A stretch of 64,000 bases of DNA, taken from positions 171,786-235,785 of the forward strand of contig MCGE01000048.1 in assembly GCA_002105175.1 (NCBI GenBank), in the 5' to 3' direction. Shown here piece after piece: positions 35,174 to 45,691 of the stretch; position 1 is the first letter of the stretch, and every line of letters starts with the position of its first letter. The notes below the pieces were generated by a model. It was not told the origin of the DNA and ran no database searches. It saw nothing but the letters and a program-made list of their open reading frames with translations. A program made the translations under genes and the position numbers. Source of the DNA: Absidia repens. Its lineage: Eukaryota > Mucoromycota > Mucoromycetes > Mucorales > Cunninghamellaceae.

Positions 35174-36004
35174 GTCATAATGTAAACAAGGGTGTCTTCG
35201 GGCTGATAGGACATGCCGATAGACATATTTAAGTTGGAGGCGTTTGGTCATGGATGGCGCACGAACGGTTGTGGGCTCCATATATTCGGCGAAGGCATGT
35301 GGACTGGGTGGATTCGGGTTTATTGATTGATTGTTGTGTGGTGGTAGTGATAGCGAGGACCATATTCCATCATGGGTCGGATGAATTGTTGGTAGATTCT
35401 CGTTAACCTGACTTTCTTTTCAAGTCTCTCACTAAATCTTGTTTTTTTAGAAATTTTTTGATCGTGGAGAAGATGATAGTTTCCGTTGTTGTAGAGTTGG
35501 TGACAGTGATGATGCTTGTAAGGGTTTTTTTTTTTCGTTGATGGCGTTGGCGATAATGCTTGTACGGGCGCTGCTGTTGGTGATAGAGAGGAAGAAAGTG
35601 ATAAAAATTGTATTTGTGGTGTTTCTTGGTTGGGCATTGCTGTTGGTGATAGAGAGGGAGAAAGTGACACGAATCGCACTGGCGGTTCTGTTGGCGTTGA
35701 TGAAGGAGAGTGTGACAATTCTGGCCGACTTTTCAATAAAAAATATAAATGCTGTGTACCTTGTTTTCATCGAGATTGCCATAGAGTTCTGTTATTTCAT
35801 CAATTTACATTTTTATCCCCATTGTTATTTTGTAATTTTTTTCTCCGACCGACATGTTTGTGTAAAAATGCTCGCCATGATCCTACCATGTAGTTTGTAA
35901 GTGTAATCCATGTGACCTTAGTTAATCACAAATGACATTGGATAATCATATTTGATCTTCTATGTCGTTGATGGTGATGCATTTTGGCAATGATAATAAA
36001 TTTC
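35174..36004. other. Spacer with a short 66-bp tandem duplication
   Basis: GCTGTTGGTGATAGAGAGG occurs at 35573 and 35639, giving a 66-bp (22-codon) period with a decayed third unit. Frames on both strands stay open across it because of the period. I see no conserved domain, though the plus frame has several Cys and His residues near 35750-35870. It is not called as a gene. Confidence 0.35.
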
Positions 36005-36669
36005 CTATTCAAATAATCCGGGTGATTGAAGAGTGTGGCAATGCTTGGATCGATTATTCTTTCTAACAATTGCAAATGCTTTTTTCGGTTTTGCTTCCAT
36101 ATAGCCATATACCATCAGTTTAAAGATAGGACTTTTATCGGTAAGACGGTGGTAAATTGACTGGCAGTCATCTGGTCGACCCGTTTTGAACCCATGTTCC
36201 CAAAAATAATTTCTTATTAATGCCAATCTTTGTACTGTACGTAGTCATTAGCATTGACATATGAAGACCATGTCGTCACCAACTTTGTGATCTCTTGCTC
36301 CGTTTGTACACCAGTTTCTGCTTTGCCGTCTGCATCAAATTCAAATACTACCATGGGTAGCATCGCCCTTTGAATAAATTCAACGATACAGTCGATAAAA
36401 CATGAAGAACTATCCCAGGGAGCGAACTTCAGTTTATCGGCCACCAACGTTTTACTGTGCCGATTTATGTTGCTAATAGCGGACGTTCGAAACTTTTTAT
36501 TGGCGAGGCTTGGACGGCCTTTTGTATTAGCTTTTGGTGGCATTTTGAGAGATGGTACGTTGGTATTGCCAGGGTTTGTACATATTTCGACCATCGGGGA
36601 AATATTTTGTACCAGTTCAGGTAGACGATGTGACTGAACATTTTTGAGTATACTGGCGAGTTTTAGCAT
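36005..36669 (-). pseudogene. Transposon-associated protein fragment, unknown family
   Basis: The minus strand reads RLPELVQNISPMVEICTNPG, then PPKANTKGRPSLANKK, and FAPWDSSSCFIDCIVEFI. After a frame change come IRNYFWEHGFKTGRPDD, CQSIYHRL and FKLMVYGYMEA. The KGRPS linker followed by a WDSSSCF block recalls MULE- or KDZ-type fungal transposon proteins that carry a cysteine-protease-like (OTU, Ulp1 or USP-like) tail. The C-F and D-D-C-Q positions could be protease boxes, but I cannot prove it. Confidence 0.4.
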
Positions 36670-37081
36670 CGCTGTTTCGTAATTCAGTGTATCTACAGTA
36701 TAGATGCATACATATTACATGTAGTATACAGAGTAAAAATTATATAAAGGTGTTATGCGGTAACTTATTCAAACGTCACTCGTCGTATTAAAAAAAAAAG
36801 TACACATTGCACTACTACCTTCTTTCATTTTTTAGATGCCCAAATTCGCCTACACTGGCTTCCACAAGTGCCCACATTTTAGTGATTTTTTGATACAATC
36901 CACTTAATTAAGGTATATTGAAAGTCACACAAAACAAAACCACGGTTCTCGAGGTTTTGAAAATATTTGCATAATGCATAAATATGGACTTTGGCGTTCG
37001 GACATATCGTGTGGGCAGTTTTGACGCGGTAAACAAAAAAAAAACATAAGAAAAAGGCACAAAATAATAAATTAATTTTAT

Positions 37082-37630
37082 TTAATGATCAATCCAGTAT
37101 CCTTTTGCTTTGATCACATCTCTACAACGCTTTGGCATGCTGTCCATCACCTTTCTACAGTCCTCTATAGTCAAATCATTCCAGACGTCTTGTGCACGAT
37201 CCCAGAGGTTCATGAATGCCTTTAGGAGGTGTGTCATGATCCCTAAAAAGTCGAAGTTTGACCAAGGACCAGATGTTTTCAATTGGATTGAGGTCAGGGG
37301 GGATTGCGCAGGCCACACCATAGTCGAAAACGGTTGTTCTTCCAGGTACTTCTTTACTGTCTTCGCCGTATGCTTGGGATCGTTATCATGTTGAAATATG
37401 ACTTTGCTTTCATCATACTCATGCCATTCCATAGTTTTCTTGAATTCTTCCTTTAGAATCTTTTCGTACAGTACATCGTCAAGGGAAAGGTTACCAGGAA
37501 AGTTGTGCCCGCAATAAAGTCCATAATTTGCCCAGGGTATGCAATTGCAATTTGAGTTTTGTTCGTACGTTTTTTCTTTGTACTCATTATGCAGTACTGT
37601 TAAGGCAAAGTGGGATGCCCTCCCCATCAA
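37082..37630 (-). pseudogene. Tc1/mariner transposase fragment
   Basis: The minus strand contains FQHDNDPKHTAKTVKKYLEE and MVWPAQSP, the catalytic-core region of Tc1-like transposases (second Asp in QHDNDPKH). The next block, usually D-L-N-P-I-E, is scrambled by a frameshift near 37310, after which the frame returns to a helical C-terminus. The N-terminal DNA-binding part is missing. Confidence 0.75.
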
Positions 37631-37793
37631 ATCTTCAAATATACAGTATGTTCTTTGTGTACGGCAATAGGAAATGTGTTCATTTCGGCTTCATTTTGGA
37701 GAAAATGTGTCTTTTGATATTTTTTTATAATAAATACAGTAGATATGGATATATACAGTACATAATCAGTATGATAGTATGAAATGGTACGAT

Positions 37794-37832
37794 TTTTTTT
37801 TGTTTTGTTTTTTTCTTCACAGCAGAATTCGG
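37794..37832 (-). mobile_element. 39-bp retroinsertion with 9-bp target duplication
   Basis: TGGTACGAT lies at 37785-37793 and 37833-37841. The insert is a T-rich tract (minus-strand A tail) followed by CTTCACAGCAGAATTCGG, a very short body. It is the same type of event as at 7781, with a different source sequence. Confidence 0.65.
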
Positions 37833-38234
37833 TGGTACGATATGTAGCATTATATTTACCCCTTTTCTAATCCAATTTCCGATTTTTTCAATAAGGGCGG
37901 TCAAAGATTCATTTATTTGTAGAGTATACTTCAAAGCGACATGCGTACTTTGTGTCCTATAATGCTTCTTGGCGACACACCAAGGATCGCCCCATTTTTC
38001 TTTCACTTGCAAAAGTCCAAAAATGGAAATTGTTCTTGATTAGTATAAAATAAGGGGAATACAGTCCCTGTAATAATTTGTACATGTATATCTAGAGTCA
38101 ATCAAGTAAGTGATATAACAGATATGGTTTTTATTTTGAACAAAATGATAGCGGGTTTTGTTGTGTTTGTGATACCCAAACCTATTTACCATCTTCCACA
38201 TCTTTTATTTATTTATACCCCGCTCCGTATTTCT

Positions 38235-38673
38235 TCACTTTGACGGATGATCCATCGGGGGGGGGGTGTTCTCGATTACCATTGCAGCAATCTCCGGATA
38301 TGATGGCTCATCGTATCGTCTATTTGTTGCAATGTTTTGTTTGAACAATACAGTCACGTTCGCAAGGAGTTGATCACCATATTGCTCGTATGCGGTCGTC
38401 ATGCCTTGCGCCAAACAATTGTTATCGTGTATTGTCCTTTGTAACATTCTAACTGTTCGTGGATCGAGGTGTTCGGATATTGAGTTGCGTTTCAGCGTCT
38501 TGAAAATATACTTGAGAGAAACTGGGCGGTCCTTGTGCATTAGCAGGAATTCCAAGTTTATGGTAGATGGTTCCATTGATTCGGAATACCTTGTCAGCTT
38601 CTCTGGGTATAGGATAATTTGATTGCTGTGGTGACCGTATCTCGCCAGAATTGTTTACCGGCTCAACATCCAT
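38235..38673 (-). pseudogene. Helitron replicase N-terminal fragment
   Basis: Minus-strand frames read ADKVFRINGTIYHKLGIP, PPSFSQVYFQDAETQLNI, LDPRTVRMLQRTIHDNNCL and RRYDEPSYPEIAAMVIEN. These match the F-R-I-x-G-x-x-Y-H-x-x-G, Q-x-Y and R-R-Y-x-x-P...E-x-A blocks of fungal Helitron proteins upstream of the Rep domain. A frameshift lies near 38500-38580. It may be the upstream part of the same element as 33090-33434, separated by later insertions; that link is inferred. Confidence 0.65.
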
Positions 38674-38731
38674 CGAAGCAAAGGCAAAAAAGCGTGTTGT
38701 AAGCCCTCATATACTTGTGAAAGTCAGCAGC

Positions 38732-38877
38732 TTGTTGCGAGGGTTTAATGGACATAATCTCGACGTTGGTCTTTGATGATCTGTTTGTTTGCATCGACAC
38801 AGACGATCAGACTGGTTGTTGCGAGGGTTTAATGGACATAATCTCGACGTTGGCCTTTGATGATCTGTTTGTTTGCA
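38732..38877 (+). repeat. 62-bp direct repeat, two copies
   Basis: Copies at 38732-38793 and 38816-38877 start TTGTTGCGAGGGTTTAATGG and differ by one base (TTGGTC versus TTGGCC). The spacer is 22 bp. Confidence 0.85.
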
Positions 38878-38974
38878 CAGGCACGGACGTGGTACCTTTT
38901 TAATTGTCATTAGAAAATACTTACATCATCGATTCGGCGACGAATTCGTCTGCACTCTGAATTACTGTCATTGA

Positions 38975-39249
38975 TGTCGCATCATGAAAATAAAATCTGT
39001 TCCTGAAGAAATTGAAATCCCGATTGGGAACAACGCATGATAAAAATAAATAATCACGCAACATTGTGATATCAATCCTATCATCATACGATTAATAAAG
39101 GTGATGATGGTGATGATAAAAAATAACAATAGCAATAAACCCATGTAATATCTATTTCCAATGAAACATAAGATATAGTATATAAAGAGTGACATTTTTA
39201 TTGATAAAAATCTCACTTAATTCATTTTTATTTTTTCTGCTATTTTACA
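38975..39249 (+). repeat. LTR-like repeat, second family
   Basis: Starts TGTCGCATCATGAAAATAAA and ends TGCTATTTTACA. It contains AGTATATAAAGAGTGAC as a TATA-like box. A homologous copy at 45179-48177 is interrupted by the piggyBac element. No flanking duplication is visible here. Confidence 0.6.
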
Positions 39250-39829
39250 GCTAGTGAGTGACAAGGACAATTATTGGGGTCATGATGGATGACCGCGAAC
39301 ATGATACTGTATGTGTGATAACAAAAGACAAATACGACAATTTCCCAGTAATCACTCATTGACATCATGCGTGCCATACCATTCGAAAAAAAAAATGCGA
39401 TATCGAAGCCAAACTTCATTTAGGTGCGCATTATACAGATATCACAAAGTCCGCGAACTTTTAGTTGAGCGCTGTTAGCAAGATTGCGAAAGAATTGTCC
39501 ATCTCAACTCCGATCATGCCGGCAGACCAACCATCATCAGTACATCTACGGGTGGAAAAGCTATAACGGCGTTTCTTTCCGGCAAATGCCGGACGGCAGT
39601 CGAAGCGCAAAAAGGTCTCCGAGATGAATGTGAACACGTTTCGACGATCGTTGAAATCTAACAATCTGAATGCGAAGACGAAAAGCCAGGATTGCCATTA
39701 ACACTGGTCAGTGGCGTATTTGTCACTTATCACTAATCACACTTGTTATCTCTATACAGGTACAACACACAACCTCAAATATCCACTCATATCTACAGAC
39801 AACCAACGTCCCAGGTTACTGTACACCCA

Positions 39830-40110
39830 TAGCCTTAAGTTACCATTCTTCGTGTTGTATTTTGCATATACTGTACGTAAATGTAGCAACAAAATAAAAT
39901 AAAGTATGGCATTGATGTGTATCAGGCACAATGCAAGTGAAATAAAAAAATAGATTCAAATCCAGCGCTACAATGCAAGGGCTCAGATCATGTACTGTAT
40001 GGGTGTCATGATCTGATTTCACTTTTTCCTGTCTTTGAAATAGAAACCCATCCATTATATTAAACCGTAGAAATAGTTGTATTGTTTTACATCATAATTA
40101 TATCCTTATA
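39830..40110 (+). repeat. Dispersed repeat, partner of 32280-32560
   Basis: It shares the same ordered blocks with the first copy, including GCTACAATGCAAGGGCTCAG. It follows an LTR-like stretch that begins at about 39712 (GGCGTATTTGTCACTTATCA), a decayed relative of the TGTCGTATTTGTCA start. Confidence 0.6.
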
Positions 40111-40865
40111 AAAGGATGAATGATTTATTAAATAAAGAGTAACAACATTCTCATCTTACTTTTTTTTTTATTTTACAAAAACCTTAATTACAACAGCGAC
40201 AAAAGTCAATAGGTAATATGTACTGTTTTCTTTATTGAATAACTGAGATCGCAATATACAGTATATAGCTATAAAAAGACGGTACTGTCGTATTCCTGGT
40301 TCCTGACTAGCAATATGTACATCGAAATATCGATACCATCATCATTTGTATATCCGCCTTATTTCGTCATCCTATTTTTTTACCCCTGAATTCCCTATTT
40401 ATTCTCACACTTGTCATTCAACACATCAGATACCGCACAGCCTCAATTATGCCGTTATCATGCTCCCATCCACAGCCACAAATGTCTTCATTTTATTATA
40501 AAAAGACTTGACATTTATATCAATTGTATCACTTATTTTTTACTCTTGTCTTTTTATTACAACCATTTCAGGTACTATTCTAAACTATAATAAGCTACAG
40601 CATCCTAGTGTACCATATTGATTAGGTTCACTAATCAACAATGTACGTTTCCAGTTCCTTGAGTATGGCGTATTTTGAAAATATCATGTTTATTCAGGTC
40701 TAAACAACCTCTGGGCACGTCGTTATATGTTTCCAAAACGTCACGCTCACGATTTGATCACATTGTCGAAATTTGACGAACGCCAGCCCTTGGCAGTTTT
40801 GAATCCATTGGCGTACACCACCAGAGGAGATACCATTCATTCTGTTGAATAAAAATTTGCAAAGG

Positions 40866-41189
40866 TGTCGTATTTGTCATCGTCTATATTTACATTATAA
40901 ATCAATGTATCAAATATACAGTAGCAAATGTCAGACTCAGATCAGGCACTAACTGTCATATTCAATCCCGATCGGTCAGTACACCAATAATCGTTCAATC
41001 ATCTAATCACAGTCCAATGATTTATTCCCTCATCTCTATCTTATCCAATAACACATTAGTAGTAGAAATTTATTATTCCAATAACCGCTTCCCCGATTTT
41101 ATTATAAAAGCCTTCCATCATTTTACTAAAATAAAAATATAACTTTGTCTCACTTATTTTTGACTTTATTCTCTACTACAAACATTACA
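40866..41189 (+). mobile_element. Solo LTR copy without target duplication
   Basis: Starts TGTCGTATTTGTCATCG and ends AACATTACA, colinear with the copies at 34855 and 43671. The flanks AAAGG and CGTAT do not match, so the ends were altered or recombined after insertion. Confidence 0.7.
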
Positions 41190-43219
41190 CGTATTAATGT
41201 ATCCGTATGGAGAACCTGGATGGTACCTGGGAATGTCGTCAATCAACAATCCAAACCAAAATGTCACCTTACGCGACTACTGTCAGGAACCAGACAAGAC
41301 GGAGATACTGCAAGTTATACTTCAAGGGACAGAATGTACTGTACATTAAAATAGGGTTTTTTTTGTCTCTCAAGCGATCAATGATTGAAGGCATAAAAAT
41401 AAAAATGCTAAAAATCAACGGCATTTCAAAAAGCGTGCGTTTCTTTTTTGGAAGGTCACTGTACAGTAATGTACAAATCTCGAGTCTACGGTACTGTATG
41501 TACTGTAGTTGGTGGTTATGAATTGCTACAGAGAAGATGAGCTCAAAAACGAAAAAAAAATAGTTCTCTGTCTAATGAAGAATTACAGTACTGTATGGCT
41601 GATGCTCACAGAGTGAGAAAACAAAAAAAAAAATTGAAATCCCGCATCGAGTCACTCTCACTGCAGTAGTTTCTTGAATACCTTCTCGACAAAGAACAAG
41701 CCATTTTGTATTAGACGAGTTTGGATTCATTCGAAAGCTATTAAAAAACTACTTGCGATACTGGTTATAGATTTTCAAATAAAGACCATCATGAATTTGT
41801 ATGGCTTTCTAAATGTCTTGCTGAGAATTAGAGTTTTGTGTAGCTCATGATTTTTTTCTCTGGAATGTTGAGATTATCTTTTTAAATCCAGTCAGAGAAA
41901 TAATTTAAATACTGCGCCCCGTATTGATTTTTTTTTCTTTCCCCCAATATTCTTTTTTCAATGACACTGTACTAACGCAAGCTTTTTTTTTTATTTTACC
42001 TTAGGTACCGCCGCCAAGTTACATTAGTACTTCTGTCTCCCATTGGTACACTGGTAAGGTGAGTTGGAAGAAGAAAAAAAAGTTTGATGTTGAACAGTAA
42101 TACTAATCTACTTGTTCATTTTACTATTTACTGTAGGTAAGTCTGTACATTGGCTTATGAAAAGAGTAGAGCAGAGAGTGGTTAATGAGGTGTGCATAGA
42201 GAAGGGATGAGTATGGCGATGGAGTGTGGATTGGGATGAGGATGGGGATGAACGGCGGATTGGGAAGGAAACAGGTTGGAGTGTGTAGTGGGATATGTTA
42301 TGATTACAGTGGTTACCATAGGTAAGATTTGCATCGGCTTGGTTTAAAGTTTGGAGGATTCTCTCACCCGCGTTTCTCGTACATCAGGGCGCGTACTGAT
42401 AGCTACGTTGTCAACATTGGTTGGCATAGTTTGCATCTATAGCGGCGTTGAACGGGTATAGGTGTGTGATCCGTAGGTTGCCCAAGTCGCTGTAAACCGG
42501 ATTACATAGTAAGCCCTATACGGGGTCTTGGCCTTGACTCTTGTATTTCTATATCTGTGATATCTACTGAATCGACCCTCTTCACTCTCACTGGAATAAT
42601 GGTAAGAAAACTACTTTATATTCAATGAAATACAAACACTAATCTCTTTTTTTTTCTGTTTATAGGGGTGGAGGGGCGAGTAAGTTCTTTAATGGTTGTG
42701 AGCGAGCCATTAAAGTCCTTCTCGGCTCGCGGGTGGGGATTGCGCTCATATCCTCACCCGAGGGTGGATGCCGATCAAGTTCTACCTCCTCGTGGTGGCA
42801 TCTGGGTTACGCTAAAAGAACTTGTAGATTAGATTCATATGGAAATGGGGATTAGTGGAATAGTGGAAAGGTTTTGTTTTACTGTATATCAATTAATAAA
42901 AATTTATCACCTCTTTTACCAACCGATCAATCTACATTATGTCTTATTTTTTTATTTTTTGAATATACTGTACATTGTATTGACTTTCTTCTGTGACCTT
43001 TTTATACTCTATTGTCCCTCTTTGATCATGATTTCTTATACAGTATACTCTATTTTCGTTTTTCCCAACTACTGTGCAGTGCTCTAACAAAGAAAATGCA
43101 CACTTTTTTTTATTTTACATAATATATCATAGCAAAAAGGATAGTAGTATAATATTATATCACCACTTCTTCTGCTATATGTTAGGATACTAAAGTAGCA
43201 CTACGCGCCGCGGGAGACG
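41190..43219. other. Spacer, partly GC-richer, with decayed coding-like DNA
   Basis: No gene is supported. Bases 42300-42620 are richer in GC than their surroundings. On the minus strand they read SRYHRYRNTRVKAKTPYRAY and FTATWATYGSHTY before a stop, a basic tyrosine-rich stretch. Bases 42660-42830 contain several short inverted repeats. A link to the open frame at 43220-43540 is possible but not shown. Confidence 0.35.
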
Positions 43220-43540
43220 TTATGTCCTTACACCGTGTGACATAACGCGGTGTACCCACCCACTGCATAGGGTATCAACCGAGGTGTCATACCATGATAA
43301 GGTACCGAGGTACCAACAACAATCACGATCACGAAGGGGGAAATTGCTCCGTTTCTTCACGTACATCTGGGTAACAGACACGGCGATACGGTATTCTTGA
43401 CCTTCATCAGGTATAGCGTAACCGAAGATGAGAGCCGTGCGGGTAACACACTTGCCAACATTACGTACATCGATCTGTTCCTCATCGTCATACGCAGCGG
43501 TATATACATCCCCTTTTCTACTCTTAATCTTTAAACATCG
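43220..43540 (-). other. GC-richer open frame of about 106 codons, unknown
   Basis: The minus-strand frame is open from 43540 to the stop at 43220 but lacks a start ATG. It reads TAAYDDEEQIDVRNVGKC, ALIFGYAIPDEGQEYRIAVS and a Trp/Cys-containing end. Codon use and GC content (roughly half) differ sharply from the AT-rich neighbours. It may be an exon of a lost gene, or captured foreign (possibly viral) DNA. I do not recognise a family. Confidence 0.3.
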
Positions 43541-43670
43541 TTACTTCAGTTACAAGAAATAAAAATAAAAACCATTCTGATATTTAAAAAGGTGTACTTT
43601 TAAGCTTTTTATTGATATAAATTAAGATACAGTATGTTTTGAAAAAAAATCACGTCTACCACCGTGTGGC

Positions 43671-43966
43671 TGTCGTATTTGTCATCCTCTATATTTACAT
43701 TATACAGTAAATCAATGTATCAAATATAGCAAATGTCAGACTCAGATCAAGCACTAACTGTCAGTACACCAATAGTCATTCAATCATCTAATCCCTCATC
43801 TCTATCTTATCCAATAATACATTAGTAGTAGAAATTTATTATTCCAACAACCGCTTCCCCGATTTTATTATAAAAGCCTTCCATCATTTTACTAAAATAA
43901 AAAAGTAACTTTGTCTCACCTATTTTGACTTTGACTTTATTCCACTATACCAACTACAGTATTACA
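43671..43966 (+). mobile_element. Solo LTR with 5-bp target duplication GTGGC
   Basis: Starts TGTCGTATTTGTCATCC and ends AGTATTACA. GTGGC lies at 43666-43670 and 43967-43971. The LTR has TTTTATTATAAAAGCC as a TATA-like box near its 3' third. It is 296 bp long. Confidence 0.9.
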
Positions 43967-44079
43967 GTGGCACCTCCTTTTGCACGGGTCACTGCCTCTA
44001 TTCTTTCTGGCATGGCCGACGTGGAAGGATCAATCTATTCAACTATGGAAGACGACTATGTTAATGAACAACACGCATA

Positions 44080-44209
44080 TAAGGTGAATACTTTGCGACA
44101 ATCTACTCCATTCACTATACCTGTGGAAATCAACCAAGATGAATTGAAGGCCGTCGTCGACACTAATGCGTCTGTTTCGGTGATAAGCTCTACACTTGGA
44201 ATCTATTAA
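44080..44209 (+). pseudogene. Retropepsin (aspartic protease) fragment of an LTR retroelement
   Basis: The plus frame reads TPFTIPVEINQDELKAVVDT then NASVSVIS. This matches the retroviral-type protease motif I-N-x-x-x-x-A-L-V-D-T-G-A-S-x-S-x-I-S, with the catalytic-loop Gly replaced by Asn. It stops after about 10 more codons, where a Tc1 fragment on the other strand begins. It is probably a relic of the element that gave rise to the LTRs, but that link is inferred. Confidence 0.55.
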
Positions 44210-44400
44210 ATGATTCCAATCTTCAGGCGTAAATGAGTTCCAGCAGTTAACAAGCACTCTTTTGAACTCTTCAGTGTTCACAAATGGTGATACTTCCTTC
44301 TGGACTTCCATCTTCATCTTGTACCAGAGATTTTCTAGTGGATTTAAATCCGGGGGCTGAGCAGCCCACACCAACTTTTCGATCCCTCTATCCTCTCTCT
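44210..44400 (-). pseudogene. Tc1-like transposase C-terminus
   Basis: The minus strand reads REDRGIEKLVWAAQPPDLN then PLENLWYKMKMEV and WNSFTPEDWNHLIDS, the standard W-P-A-x-S-P-D-L-N-P-I-E-x-x-W block and helical end of a Tc1 transposase. The upstream part may be the piece at 48183-48818, with LINE, LTR and piggyBac DNA between. About 70 codons in the middle are missing, so they could also be two different copies. Confidence 0.7.
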
Positions 44401-45178
44401 TTTGTTTTTGTTTTAATAGGCTTTTATTAGATTGAAGGCCCGTGGGTGGGGTTTGTCAAAGGGCAATAATTATAAAAGGGAAAATCTAAAAGGAGAAACT
44501 AAAAACAATTTCTAGTCTACAATTATTTTACCATATTGGGGTTCCTGATGGTGATCAGTCTGCTTGGCAAGATACAGTATTCCTCATATATTGTTGTTAC
44601 TTCCTGGCCATGATGGTTTGCGCCTTTGCTCCATAATTGTTTACGGAAAAGACGGATGGCATGTGTCGTGTTCCATAGTTCTTCTTTAATATAGCAATGC
44701 CAGTGATATATCCATAGGATCAGAAGGATATCATTAACATGTATCATGGCTTCTTTATCGATGGTTTTTCGGAATGTGAGCACGTCCCAGAGGTCTGTTA
44801 TGTTGAAATCAAGTTTCACGATTGTCTTGGCTGCGTTCAATATGACTTTTTAAGGGGGCATCAGATGATCATGTGTTGCGCGTCCTCTACTTGTTTGTTG
44901 CATATTTTGAACCATTCGGGATTCATAGTATCTGAATTTACATGTCTGAGTGCTTCTTGTGTAAGTAATTTCTGGACCAAGAGGCGCCATGGCTGATTGG
45001 TGTTCGCCATTGTATCGTTGTCATGAGATTCGCCGGTGGAGGGGCTTTCGGTATTCTCGGTATAGTCAATTGTCGTGTTGTTGTCTGTGCTTCCAGCCAA
45101 TTTAATCGCAGTTGTTCAGTTGATGCGCGATATGGGAGTATATCTATTGGTTCTGTTTGCCATTTATTTGGTGGTATT
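44401..45178 (-). mobile_element. 5'-truncated LINE copy
   Basis: A T-rich tract, then GGCTTTTATTAGATTGAAGG and CCCGTGGGTG mark the family 3' end. The body reads on the minus strand PWRLLVQKLLTQEALRHVN, EWFKICNKQVEDAQHMIIEC, DLWDVLTFRKT and LWIYHWHCYIKEELWNTTHA, nearly the same as the 7033-7538 copy but longer at the 5' end. A one-base deletion near 44845 breaks the frame. Its 5' end meets the LTR-like repeat at 45179. Confidence 0.82.
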
Positions 45179-45506
45179 TGTCGCATCATGAAAAATGATG
45201 GCATAAAAATAAAACCTGTTCCTGAAGAAATTGAAATCGATTAGGAACACTGCATGATGAAAATAAATAATCACGCAACATTGTGATGGAAGAAAAGAAA
45301 ACAATGATTCACTTCATGAAATCATTAGGTCCCATAAAATAGAATAAAAGAAAATATAATACCCTTGCAATAACATCAATCATATCATCATACGATTATA
45401 ATAAAAAAATAATAATAGCAATAAACCCACGTAATATCTATTTCCAATGAAACATAAGATATAGTATATAAAGAGTGACATTTTTATTAACAAGCAGTAT
45501 ATGAAT

Positions 45507-45522
45507 CGGACATTTCTGTCCG
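45507..45522. promoter_or_regulatory. Subterminal palindrome, left end of piggyBac
   Basis: CGGACATTTCTGTCCG, an imperfect 16-bp palindrome one base inside the left terminal inverted repeat. Its position and recurrence at the right end suggest a transposase binding site (inference). Confidence 0.6.
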
Positions 45523-45691
45523 CTAATAAAAATGATATTTTCAGCGTTATTATTGGATGTTTTTTTATGACGCTCCTGTGTGACAAAGTCTGAAACACGT
45601 ATAATAATACCTTTTTGTCCCTGTGTCAATACCTTCATTCTTTACCGATCTACATCTCAATCAATTAGATCTAGTTTTCAAAAAAAAAAAA

